Shown: positions 1-10,050 of the stretch, in pieces
Layout of the letters: the number at the start of each line of letters is the position of its first letter
How positions within the stretch are numbered: the stretch's first letter is position 1
Assembly: GCA_965178125.1 (NCBI GenBank)
Contig: OZ237769.1
Location: 186,001 to 250,000, forward strand
Direction: 5' to 3'
DNA length: 64,000 nt
Origin: Bilabrum cf. latius
Lineage: Eukaryota > Bigyra: Bicosoecida > Bigyra > Bicosoecida
Translations under genes and position numbers: made by a program
Notes under the pieces: generated by a model
Told to the model about the DNA's origin: nothing
The model's input: the letters and a program-made list of their open reading frames with translations, nothing else
Database searches by the model: none

Positions 1-1092
1 CCGAAGCGCCCCGTTGGTCTTGAGCGCCTCCGCCAGGCCGCACGCCCCCTCGTCCCCTACCTTGGTGCCATTGAGAAACAGTACCCGAAGCGCCCCGTTG
101 GTCTTGAGCGCCTCCGCCAGGTCGCACGCCCCCTCGTCCCCCACCTGGGTGCTACCGAGATGCATCTCCCGAAGCGCCCCGTTGGTCTTGAGCGCCTCCG
201 CCAGGCCGCACGCCCCATTGTCCCCCACCTGGGTGCCATTGAGATCCAGCACCCGAAGCGTCCCGTTGGTCTTGAGTGCCTCCGCCAGGCCGCACGCGCC
301 TTCGTCCCCCACCTGGGTGCGACCGAGATCCAGCTCCCGAAGCGCCCCGTTGGTCTTGAGCGCCTCCGCCAGGCCGCACGCCCCATTGTCCCCCACATTA
401 GTGCCATTGAGAAACAGTACCCGAAGCGTCCCGTTGGTCTTGAGCGCCTCCGCCAGGTCGCACGCCCCCTCGTCCCCCACCTTGGAGTCACCGAAATGCA
501 TCTCCCGAAGCGCCCCGTTGGTCTTGAGCGCCTCCGCCAGGCCGCACGCCCCCTCGTCCCCCACCTGGGTGCCATTGAGATCCAGCACCCGAAGCGTCCC
601 GTTGGTCTTGAGCGCCTCCGCCAGGCCGCACGCCCCCTCGTCCCCCACAATGGTACCACTGAGATCCAGCTCCCGAAGCGCCCCGTTGGTCTTGAGCGCC
701 TCCGCCAGGCCGCACGCCCCATTGTCCCCCACATTAGTGCCATTGAGAAACAGTACCCGAAGCGTCCCGTTGGTCTTGAGCGCCTCCGCCAGGTCGCACG
801 CCACATCGTCCCCCACATTGGTGTAATACAGATGCAGCTGCCGAAGCGCCCCGTTGGTCTTGAGCGCCTCCGCCAGGCCGCACGCACCCTCGTCCCCCAC
901 CTGGGTGCCAAAGAGAGTCAGCACCCGAAGCGCCCCGTTGGTCTTGAGCGCCTCCGCCAGACCGCACGCCCCCTCGTCACCCACCGTGGTGTAATTGAGA
1001 CTCAGCTTCCGAAGCGCCCTGTTGGTCTTGAGCGCCTCCGCCAAAGCTAATACGCCCCGATCACTAACGGATCCAGAGCAAGACAGTGTAGC
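1..1092. repeat. 84-bp coding tandem repeat with 336-bp higher-order period
   Basis: Direct repeats with starts at 1, 85, 169 and so on to about 1009, each encoding one LRR. The variable residues follow a four-repeat cycle (FLNGT, MHLGST, DLNGT, DLGRT), giving a 336-bp higher-order unit that is clear between about 85 and 840. Confidence 0.85.
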
Positions 1093-1190
1093 GCAAGTCG
1101 TGTTGTCGGCAAGCAACTCTGCCACAGCTATGGCTTTATCATCGGATACAATGTTCACTTCATTTGTCCCGCTCAGAAGATGGTGGCAAG
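1..1190 (-). CDS. Leucine-rich-repeat protein (NLR/ribonuclease-inhibitor type LRRs), partial
   Basis: Partial gene: the frame is open to the left window edge, so the C-terminus is missing. On the minus strand the 84-nt direct repeats translate as about twelve 28-residue LRRs with the pattern GDEGACGLAEALKTNG followed by LRxLxLNGTxV, the ribonuclease-inhibitor/NOD-like class that forms a curved ligand-binding scaffold. The repeats degenerate toward the N-terminus (around 1010-1190, e.g. VSDDKAIAVAELLADN), as expected at the edge of an LRR array. No in-frame ATG is found at the 5' end. A CTGCAG 3' splice-site candidate near 1190 suggests an upstream exon I cannot place. No NACHT or other effector domain is visible, so the function is unknown beyond protein recognition. 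Seen: repeats. Known: LRR family. Inferred: splice start. Confidence 0.85.
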
Positions 1191-3392
1191 CCTGCAGAAG
1201 TGCAGAGGGCGGTGAACGGCATAGGATGGAGCCACTCAATGGACGCAGCGGATGCGTTCGGTTGGTACACCCATGACTCACATTTTGGTCTCGCCCCCTT
1301 CCCGACATGTAGCTAATGATACAGAAACGGGTAGTCGAATGGTGCTGCAGAATCTGATCGTAGGCATATGCAGTTTAAAGTAGCGAACGAACGAACGAAC
1401 GAATCTTGATTTTCGAGCAATCATCACACTCAGAATGATCCTAACACCTAACAAATATCAGATGATGAAACCATTCCTTTGGCCATGCCCACCCAGAAGG
1501 CAAAAACAAAAGAAAATCCTTTGTAGCCCGTGTGCGCGATCCGGGGATCCGGAGTCCGGATGGAAGCTTCGAGTGGCCGAACACAGCTGCACTGCACTCC
1601 GGTTCCGCTAGTCGCCGCCACCTCATTCATCCCATTGCAGTCCCACACCCCTCTGCAATCCCACTTCCCCCTATCACTCTCTTCCCCATCTGCGTCTCCT
1701 TACTCGATCTGGCACAGAGGTTCCAGGTGTCTACAGCGCTAGTGGATTTGGGCGGGGGCCACGTGCTGGCGCAGTTCCGCTGCGCCCGCCGCCTAGTTCC
1801 GCACATGCTCCGCTCGTGGGGTAACCCCGCGGAGCCGCTCGGAACAAAGGTGCACGTAACCCCGCTGGGACCCCCCGGGGTCGCTTGCGCCCCCGGATAG
1901 CCCCATCGCCGCAGGCCCGACCTAGGGCGGCATCTGTAGCACTAGTAATACTCTGTACCTGAGCAGGTGACACCTTCTGGATCCTCCTCCATCCGCCGCA
2001 TGGACGAGGTCCGATCCAGTCGGCACCACCAGGCATGGTCGCCCCCGGCTTCAATCGATGGGGATCCCCGCAGGTCTCCCACCACACCGACGACTTGAAG
2101 TTGCTGTGGGCCCTACGTCCTCGCAGGGTGATCCGCAGCCCGGTGTGCCATCGCAGGATTCGCCCCGCTCCTTCCAGACGGATGGGTGGCCAGACTGCCC
2201 GCCCCGGCAATCCTCTACATCGCTGTCCGCCTGAACCGGGCCCTGCTCTCTGCTGTGCAGGAACCACCAGAAAATGGGCAGTGCATGCAGACCCACCCGC
2301 ATGCACTCCCCACCTCCGATGTCCTGGGCCGGGGTGAGCTATCCACACCTTTGAGGCAAGTCAGTGAGTGCGTAGCTCTTCCGACTCGCGTCTATGCCGA
2401 CGTGCCCGAGGGTGTCTTTCGACCCCACGGGACCCAGCCGACGTGGTGTTTCCTGCCCAACCATCACCGAGCCACCGCTCTGGTGGGGTTATCACCCCCC
2501 ACCGCGGCCGTGGCTCACGCCGTGGACTCAGCATTTACCTTCCTTCGCGGCGACCAGACCCGACTGACCAAGGGTGCCCTACGCACCAGGTGGCACTTAC
2601 GTCACACCCGGAGCTGACTAGTCCCCTACCACGGGGATCATCATCAGCACCGCCAGAGCCCGGCAAGTCTACTAGTACGTGCGAGCTACCGGGGTGGGCG
2701 ATGGTAGGATCGCCCCTTGGCGCGTCACCCACTGAGAGCGTGGACGCCGCCGTGCATGAGCGACGTGCACGGGCCCAATGGGTTGGTCTGGCCACCACTA
2801 GGGAAGGGCACGGTCCGAGATGTAATAGCACCTCGCGTCTGCGATCCTGGATGTTTATCTGGGAGGTGGGCTGGGTGGCACCCTCCCAGTTGCTAGTCGG
2901 GGGCTGTTGTTGTGCTGCAATCAACCTGTCGCAAAACAATCATAGGAAAAAGAAAAGGAAAGAAAGGAAAGGAAAGCACCCTGAGCTCTTCGGTGGTATA
3001 CACCTTGAACCTCTGTGGAAGTGAGGTGAACTGCTCGCCGCGCACCCTACGTTCCGTTTCGCTGCGTCGGGCCACTCTTCCGTGGCCTAGGTCGCTTGTG
3101 AACCCAGTCTAGTCGGCCAGTGCACTATGGAAGGGGTCTACTTGATAGACCGGCTGGATAAACCACGGAATATTGGACCTGCAATGTAGAAATTGACCTG
3201 GTAACTGTCACGTCGCTGTCCATTTGGTTTGGCCTTTGGTTGAAGTCGCCTCAATGGCACTCAATCTCCATCTAAGCTTTTTGTGACCGCACGGTGCACT
3301 GTATAGTTGCAGCAACAATGCGTTCGCGAAAACTTCAGCTATTCATGCGAATTATATATACATATGTTTGGAGATTTACGTTGTACGTACTG
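1191..3392. other. No assignable gene; contains a GC-rich block of unknown nature
   Basis: About 2.2 kb with nothing I can assign. A short GAAC microsatellite lies near 1383-1405. From about 1740 to 2900 the sequence is very GC-rich with open frames on both strands (for example plus 2132-2617 ending TGA, and minus 1731-2348 open through a TAG), but none shows a recognisable domain or signal. A purine-rich tract (AAAG/GGAAA type) at 2943-2977 ends the block and could be the tail of an old retroposed sequence. 3100-3390 is more AT-rich and looks like ordinary spacer. Confidence 0.5.
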
Positions 3393-5249
3393 TCAGGCCA
3401 TGCACGGACAGCCGTATCCCTCCGCATCGACGCACGTGCAGTTGCTCACATGCAGCCCCGGCGCCAGCATGTCCACCGTCCTCAGCGGGGCCCTGCCACA
3501 GGCCCTCAGCTGGTTGTCCACGAAGCTCATGTTGGGCGCCCGCATGGGTCCCTCCAGCCAGGCGGGGGCAGGTGTCATCAGTAGCGCGTGGATGCAGGTC
3601 CTCTCGAATAGGTTGCCTTTCACCACTCCTCCCGGGCTCTTGATGCGTCCTGCCGTGCAGAAACCGTCGTGGAAGTGCCCGCCTTCGATGATTGCACCTC
3701 CCGCGCCCCATCCGTCCATGTCCACCACAGTGCCGGGACTCAGCACGAGTCCCAGATCGATGCCCTGCCCTGCCTCCTCCTCCCCCTGCTCTCCCTGTCC
3801 TGCATTCTGTACCCCACTCCCCGCTCTGGCCCCGCTGAACGGCGCCTCGATCGTCACGTTCCAGACCACCACTCCGAACTCCCGTGCCACGCTCAGGCCC
3901 CGTGCGCTCAGCACCTTGTACAGCTGCTTGGCCTTCTCTTGCACGGCCGGGTCTGTGACCTTGACCGGGTCCCTTGCAATCGTCACACCTCCAGCGAGCA
4001 AGGTCGAGTCCTCCGGCTTGTAGAAGCTGAGCGAGCTGCCCCGCTTGGCGTGTTCGAATTGCACAGCGGTGCCGTAATACGTGTTGAGCGGGGGATCGAG
4101 CTGCCACATGTGCGCCAGCAGCGGCTCCACCACGACCACGCTGTACGACTGGCTTGCAGACTGGTGTGACGAGTGAGATGCGTCGCCGTTGGTGCTGCCC
4201 ATGCTGGACAGGGGCCCCGCTTCCAGCACGACCTGCAGGGTGTTGTGCACGTTGAAGTAGTCGTCCCCCGAGTAGCTCAGCTCGCAGTCGGTCAGCCTTG
4301 GCCCCGCCCTGCATCCCGAGGAGTGGAAGGCATCCGAGTTGGCGGCCAAGAGCCTGTCGGATCCAGGCTTCCGGATCAAATTGACCCGCTCGTAGACGTG
4401 CCCGCCCTCCCCGTCAAACTCCGTGATGGCCTTGTTGGAGGCAGCGAAGACCGAGAGGTCGTGGGTCGTGACCCGGCTCGAGTTGGCCACGTTGTACGTG
4501 TAGCCCACCAGCGGGGATAGGGTGAGGAAATCCCCCGCATTGGGGACCTGCCAGCTGGGCTCCCAGCCAGAGACCGTGCTGCATCCCCCTGCGGCGGCCC
4601 CAGAGGCCCGGGCCTAGGCGCACCATGGCGTGCTGCTTGCGTTGCTCACCTAGCCGGGCTCAAACTGCCACGAGTGGACCCCTCCCGCGGTCTGGATGGA
4701 CATCTTCCGCGATGGACCGTGCCACATGATTGCGATCACCTCGCTCAGGGTCGTGTTGCTCCTTTTGGGCCACCATTCGTGAAGCGGAGGCATGCCGGCG
4801 GATGCAACCATCCGCAGCTCGTGCTCCTCTCCAGGATTCGTGAGCGCGACCGAATGGATCTGCCCCTGCCACCATGGGAGCGGGTCGTAATCAATCATAA
4901 GCTGCCGGGAATTGCCCTGGCTGCCGCCGAATCGGACGTTGCTGCAGCTTTTCAGCATTACGCCACCGCTATCAAACACTGTATTGCCTGCTTCAAACAG
5001 AAGCGTGGCTCCAGCCCCAGCAATCGTCATGTTAACTGCTCCATTGATAATGAATGGGACTTTTCCAAAGTTCCAAGCGACTGGCTCGATTGTGAACTGG
5101 CTGTCGCCTCGTTGGATGGCGGCGTCGATGGCCATCTGCAACTGAGATCCTGGTTTGGCTGTTGAACCGGGTGATTCCACTGAGAGCTGGGCGTTTGCAT
5201 GCGAATACTATATACAGAATGCCAAGCTAAGTGATAGGCTCAATGCCAT
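3393..5249 (-). CDS. Secreted right-handed beta-helix (pectate-lyase-like) protein
   Basis: A 618-residue single-exon protein if TAG is sense: ATG at 5249, TGA at 3393, and three in-frame TAGs at 5208-5210, 4650-4652 and 4614-4616. It begins with a signal peptide (MALSLSLSLAFCI, then TAG, then YSHANA). A parallel beta-helix fold is suggested by repeated hydrophobic turns such as MTIAGAGATLLFEAGNTVF and SCSNVRFGG, by the conserved-looking block MIDYDPLPWWQGQI, and by GDDYFNVHNTLQVV, which resembles the GDDxxNVH acidic motif of polysaccharide-active beta-helix enzymes such as GH110-type galactosidases. A glycan-active role outside the cell is inferred; the substrate is unknown. Without TAG readthrough the frame would split into a short leader, an N-terminal piece and a C-terminal piece that are plainly one protein. 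Confidence 0.85.
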
Positions 5250-5747
5250 GGTTTCACGCTCTCTGAATGAATACAGAGTGATTCTGACGCGCACCGCAAG
5301 TAGATCCTGATTGCTTCTCCTCCTCCGAGATGCAGCAAAGGAAGCAAAACCGAGCAAAAGCTGCCACATATCTTGCATTTGGCGTACTGATCTTCCTCGC
5401 CCTAGCCTGCATACACCGTCATCCATTCGATATTGGTCTGCGAGTCCCAAGCAGGCAGCTGTCAATAGTAGCCGACCTTCCGCTCGCCTCATTGCGCAGG
5501 TGCCCGCCCCAACGCTGTCCATCGGCAAGAGCGCATTCAGCTCTGACGAATCTCCCTGCCTCACTTTGGCAAGCACGTCTCTAACCCCTACATGCGAGCG
5601 TCTGAACCCATGCTTTGCCACAATACCTTGCCCTTTCGTACGGGTGCAGCACTACTACTACTAGTGCCCAGAGCCCAGAGCCCTCCTCCGGGCCATGCTA
5701 TCCTGTCCCACACCGGGCCCCTGCCTCAATGACCACGACCACTTGCC
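5250..5747. other. Spacer between two minus-strand genes; one weak small ORF
   Basis: About 500 bp upstream of the beta-helix gene and downstream of the PABPN1-like gene. It should hold the promoter of the former and the 3' UTR of the latter. It also contains the weak membrane ORF listed separately; I see no RNA gene. Confidence 0.5.
5330..5584 (+). CDS. Possible small single-pass membrane protein (weak)
   Basis: An 84-residue ATG-to-TAA frame. Its N-terminus is a type II membrane-anchor pattern: a basic MQQRKQNRAKAA followed by the hydrophobic stretch TYLAFGVLIFLALACI. The rest has no recognisable domain. It could be the first exon of a longer protein, or chance. It lies divergently upstream of the beta-helix gene on the opposite strand. 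Confidence 0.25.
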   Translation: MQQRKQNRAKAATYLAFGVLIFLALACIHRHPFDIGLRVPSRQLSIVADLPLASLRRCPPQRCPSARAHSALTNLPASLWQARL

Positions 5748-6497
5748 TCAATAACCACCCCTGCCTCGGCCCCGACCCCCGCGCCCCCTACCCCCACCTC
5801 CGCCTCTATACCCCCCACCACCGCCCCGGTAACCCCCCCGGAATCCCCCCCCACCGCCCCTGCCCCTCCCCCTCCCACGTGGTGCCCCCCTGCCCCTACC
5901 CCTCCCCCTGCCTCGTCCTCGGGGAACAACATACCCACCCCCCATGGCACCGCCCGGTGGACCTCCTCTCCCTCGACCCCTTGGAGCGCCAAACCCCCCG
6001 CCGCGGCCCCGCCCTCTTCCGCCTCGAAAGGAGCCGACGTCGGTACCGCCAGCCGCTCCGCCGCCCGCTGCAACACGCTTGCGGGCCACCTGAATGGCTC
6101 GCGATTTCAAGAAGGTCTCGTTGAGTACGGTAGCATTCTAGGCACTATCTTCGTCCGCAAATTCAACGTATGCCTAGCCTCTGGGTTTTCGTGTAAACCT
6201 ATCATAGAGAATCGTGATTCGGGTAATTGTACCAGCGGAAGCAAAGTGGCTTCGGATATCCTCTTCCGAGGCGTTAAAGTCAACATTATTTACATATACC
6301 GATCTAGCATCAGCAGCGGCTTGCTCCTTCCTGGCAGCCTCTACTGCATCCGAATAATCCTTTGCGAGCCGGATGCCATCCTGAGCGGCCGTCCTGGCGT
6401 CGTCAAACTATTTTGATATATCACTATCAAGCGCTTCAAGCGCAGAAATATCAACATCCAAACTGACTAGCGCATCTGCCAAGCTCGACGAAGCCAT
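5748..6497 (-). CDS. PABPN1: PABPN1-like nuclear poly(A)-binding RRM protein with RGG tail
   Basis: A 249-residue single-exon protein, ATG at 6497, TGA at 5748. In-frame TAGs lie at 6408-6410, 6174-6176 and 6138-6140. Order: an N-terminal helical segment rich in Ala, Asp and Lys (residues 1-65), one RRM (about 66-140) with RSVYVNNVDF as RNP2 and AYVEF in RNP1, then a long Gly/Arg RGG-type tail (about 150-249). The domain order and sequence around RSVYVNNVDFNASEEDIRSHF match PABPN1/Pab2 proteins, which coat nascent poly(A) tails in the nucleus and stimulate poly(A) polymerase. Odd point: one TAG falls at the RNP1 position that is usually aromatic (KGFAY in relatives). It shares a 175-bp divergent promoter region with ABCE1. 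Confidence 0.85.
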
Positions 6498-6672
6498 TAT
6501 GATGAGGTGTATGTAAATCTAGATCAATCGAACGAAATTCTGCCGTCTAATGCATGTGACGAGTGCAAGTCCTTACTGTAGCGTTCGAAGTGTGGTATAA
6601 TTAGTACTCGGCGAACCATGGCAACTGCCATCACAATTGCGCTTGTATCAAGGCGTGTTTTAGGTCTAAAAC
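6498..6672. promoter_or_regulatory. Divergent intergenic region between PABPN1-like and ABCE1
   Basis: Only 175 bp separate two head-to-head ATGs, so a shared bidirectional promoter is inferred. It contains one exact copy of the recurrent TGTGACGAGTG word (6555-6565). I do not see a clear TATA box. Confidence 0.4.
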
Positions 6673-9070
6673 ATGCCTAAGAAAGATGCAGGTATGGCAA
6701 GAAAGGGAGGAAAGAAGGAAGGCGACGACAAGGTTCGTGTTGCCATTGTGAAGGACGACAAGGTGAGATTATATGAACTTTTGATTGGGTGTCCTGGCAT
6801 CCGCTGCAGTGCCAATATGTTTCCCGCAGACTGCAAGCAAAACTATATTGTTTTGATGAATGCAAAGCTTGTGGTCCCACCTCCGTGGCGTATTCTCTCT
6901 GGTAGGCCGCGGGGCGAGCCGCAGTTGCCGTAGGCTGCGGACCAGCCTGTTCCTCTTCCCATGGATGAGTCTCTTCTGGCATCGTGCCCGCCAATTGGGG
7001 ACCCAGACTGTTATTTTATAGTAAATGATACTTCCATCCCGTTCGTTTCCCACCTTTTAGCCTCAAGGTTGCTGCCATGCGTGCTGTCTTCTTCCTCGTC
7101 GATCGCAGTGCAAGCCCAAGAAGTGCAAGCAGGAGTGCAGGAAGCACTGCCCGGTCGTGCGCATGGGAAAGCAGTGCATCGAAGTCACACCGGCCGACAA
7201 GCTGGCCCGGATCAGCGAGGTGCTGTGCATCGGTTGCGGCATCTGCGTGAAGCGGTGCCCCTTCGGAGCCATCCAGATCATCAACATGCCCTCCACACTG
7301 CAGTCGGAGGTGACCCACAGGTACGGGCAGAACACCTTCAAGCTCCACAGGCTGCCCTCTCCCCGCCCCAACGAAGTCCTCGGCCTCGTTGGCCGGAACG
7401 GGATCGGCAAGTCCACCGCTCTCAAGATCCTGGCTAACCGCCTCACCCCAAACCTGGGCAAGTACGACAGCCCTCCGACCTGGAAGGAAATCATCAAGTA
7501 CTACAGGGGAAGCGACCTGCAGGGCTACTTCAACAACCTGGTGGGCGACAAGTTCCGCGCCCTCCTGAAGATCCAGTACGTGGACATGATCGCCGAGATG
7601 ATGAAGGGGAAAGGGTCCGTCGGGAGGGTCCTTCGGAAGAGGGACAACACGGGGCAGCTGGAGTACATGACAAAGGAGCTGCAGCTCGACCACCTTCTGG
7701 ACCGCGACGTGTCGGTGCTGTCCGGCGGGGAGCTGCAGCGCTTCGCGTGCTGCGTGCTGGCAGTCCAAGAAGGAGACGTCTACATGTTCGACGAACCTTC
7801 CTCCTACCTGGATGTCAAGCAGAGGCTGAAAGTGGCGCAGGTCATCCGTGAGATCGCCACGCAGAACCAGAAGAAGGAGTCGGAGAAGGCGAGCTCAAGG
7901 TACGTCATATGCGTGGAGCACGACCTGGCCGTGCTGGACTACCTCTCAGATTTTATCTGCTGCCTGTACGGCGTGCCGGGCGCGTACGGTGTGGTGACGA
8001 AGCCATTCGGCGTGCGAGAAGGCATCAACATCTTCCTCGCGGGGTACATCCCCACGGAGAACCTTCGATTCAGGGACGAGGAGCTCGATTTCCACATGTC
8101 GGCGCACGTGGACGACACCACCGGTGGGGGCGCAGCCACGGGAGGCGCGGCAGCAGACGGCAAGGAGGGGACCGATGGCAAGGGCAAGTCGGATGCGGCA
8201 AAGGCCTCGCCCGCCAGCGGTGGCACCGGAGGCGGCAAATCAAAGGCCAAGACCAAGATCAGGGCGGATCGGTACCACTACCCCTCCATGACCAAGACCA
8301 TGACGAGCCCGAAGAAGAAGAGCAAGTTCATTCTGCACGTGGAGGCCGGAGGGTTCAACGACTCTCAGATCGTGGTGATGCTGGGCGAGAACGGGACCGG
8401 CAAGACGACCTTCATCAAGCTGCTCGCGGGAATCCTCGAGGCGGACCCCCCGAGCAAGGGCGCCAAGCCCCCCAAGCTCGAGGGCATGTCCATGTCTCTC
8501 AAGCCGCAGAAGATCAACCCCAAGTTCGAGGGCACCGTCCGCTCCTTGCTGCTCAAGAAGATCCCCAAGGCCATGGCGCACCCCCACTTCCAGAGCGTGG
8601 TGGCCAAGCCCCTAGAGGTGGAGGCCATCATCGACAACAGGGTCAAGGACCTTTCCGGTGGCGAGCTGCAGAGAGTCGCCATCTGCCTGTCGCTCGGCAA
8701 GCCCGCGCAGATCTACCTCATCGACGAGCCCTCCGCCTACTTGGACTCGGAGCAGCGGGTGCAGGCTGCCAAGGTCATCAAGCGGTACATCCTGGGAGCC
8801 AAGCGGACTGCATTCGTGGTGGAGCACGACTTCATCATGGCGACGTACCTGGCAGACAAGGTCATCGTGTACGAGGGCGAGCCGGGGGTGGAGGCAACCG
8901 CAACCACGCCCAAGGGACTGCTCGATGGCATGAACCAGTTCCTGCAGCAGCTCAACATCACCTTCAGAAGGGATCCCACGAATTTCCGGCCCAGGATCAA
9001 CAAGAGCAACTCGGACAAGGACAAGGCGCAGAAGATGGCTGGCACGTACTTCTTCATGGAAGAGGACTGA
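6673..9070 (+). CDS. ABCE1: ABCE1/Rli1 ribosome-recycling ATPase
   Basis: Two exons, 6673-6762 and 7109-9070, with a GT-AG intron of 346 nt; 683 residues ending in TGA. N-terminal double 4Fe-4S domain with [15 protein letters not shown] and [18 protein letters not shown] domain 1 has Walker [10 protein letters not shown], signature LSGGELQRF and Walker [13 protein letters not shown] domain 2 has [18 protein letters not shown] and IDEPSAYLD; both have VEHD switch histidines. It splits 80S ribosomes after termination in the cytosol. It is longer than the usual ~600 residues because of a Gly/Ala/Lys-rich insertion of about 45 residues at the hinge (around 8120-8260). No in-frame TAG occurs. This gene touches termination biology directly, which is notable given the recoded stop codon. 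Confidence 0.98.
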
Positions 9071-9596
9071 GGAAACACGCACGCGAGGGGGGGGGGGGAG
9101 AGTGCAAGTGCAAGTGCAAGGAGACAGACTGCAAGGGTGACTGCACCAGGTGCACATACATGGGACCGGTGGATCGGGTTCAGGTTCAGGTTCAGAGCGG
9201 TATGGCAGGCTGTCCGGCTTGCCTGTGCGGGTGTCCCGAGACGAGTCCGGGTGTGACAATGAGGTCGACAGATCGGATGGGAGTAGTGCAGTGCAGTGCA
9301 GTGCAGTGCAATGCATATGCCTTCACCCGTTCGGAAGTACACGCCAGACCCCGGGAGGCAGACGGTGAGGGGGGTGGCAAAGGCCATCGCCGGGTGGGTG
9401 CTGCCGGAAGTGCCTGGTCTGGCTGGGCCTTGCTGTACCGTTGGCCCGCTGCGCTGCCCAGCGCTGGCCGGCCAACTGACCGCAATAAGAGCCCGGGCGT
9501 TGTGCTGCGTGGTGCCTTCCTTCCTTCCTGCCTTTCTTTGCATGGAACATGGAGCATGACTTTCGCTCGATGGGAGGCGACGGTGCCCCGGCTGTG

Positions 9597-9597
<1 letters not shown>

Positions 9598-9630
<33 letters not shown>
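9598..9630. repeat. CTG trinucleotide microsatellite
   Basis: About ten consecutive CTG units in non-coding sequence, flanked by unrelated sequence. Confidence 0.8.
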
Positions 9631-9632
<2 letters not shown>

Positions 9633-9669
9633 TGGTTAGTCGCAGCTTCGACGGTTTAGGAGCTAGGGA

Positions 9670-9846
9670 TTAAGGATTGGATTGGATTGGAGGCACCGTC
9701 TTCAGCAGGCAGTTGTTCAGCTCAATCCTGTCGCCCAGTGCAAAGCATCCCAGTGCCTCTTCTGCGGTGCGCAGCGCTGACCCGCGCCAGACCTTCGCCG
9801 CTGGGCAGGACGGCAGGTCGGTGGGGATGAACCATATACGAAGCAT
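9670..9846 (-). CDS. Possible small ORF of unknown function (weak)
   Basis: 58 residues from ATG (9846) to TAA (9670), beginning MLRIWFIPTDLPSCP and containing a compositionally protein-like stretch (EEALGCFALGDRIELNNCLL). No homology recognised. It could be a terminal exon of an unrecognised gene or chance. Confidence 0.2.
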   Translation of the reverse strand: MLRIWFIPTDLPSCPAAKVWRGSALRTAEEALGCFALGDRIELNNCLLKTVPPIQSNP

Positions 9847-10050
9847 TGGAGAAACAATGCCAGTCTAATTTAGTATGTACATTGGTTGCGCGTCAGTACT
9901 GCCTGCCGTCCAGGTGGCCGGCGGCCGCCGTGGCCGGTAAAACAGCTCGTTACTGCTGGCCAGAAAACCAGTTTCTGCTTGCCGCGAAAGTGTAACAAGA
10001 ACGATCGCCCAGCTGGTGGATCGCAGTTCAGTTGCAGTAACTATAGTTAA

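Larger units (their letters stand above)
9071..10050. other. Intergenic region with simple repeats
   Basis: Between ABCE1 and the tepsin-like gene. A GTGCA pentamer array lies near 9284-9312 and a CTG array at 9598-9630. One small minus-strand ORF (9670-9846) is listed separately. No RNA gene is evident. Confidence 0.5.

Noticed and set aside
14-911. Long plus- and minus-strand open frames with LSASARPHAP or WRRRSRPTGRF repeats
   Set aside because: They are alternative-frame readings of the 84-bp LRR repeat; only the ALKTNG/GDEGA frame makes a known fold.
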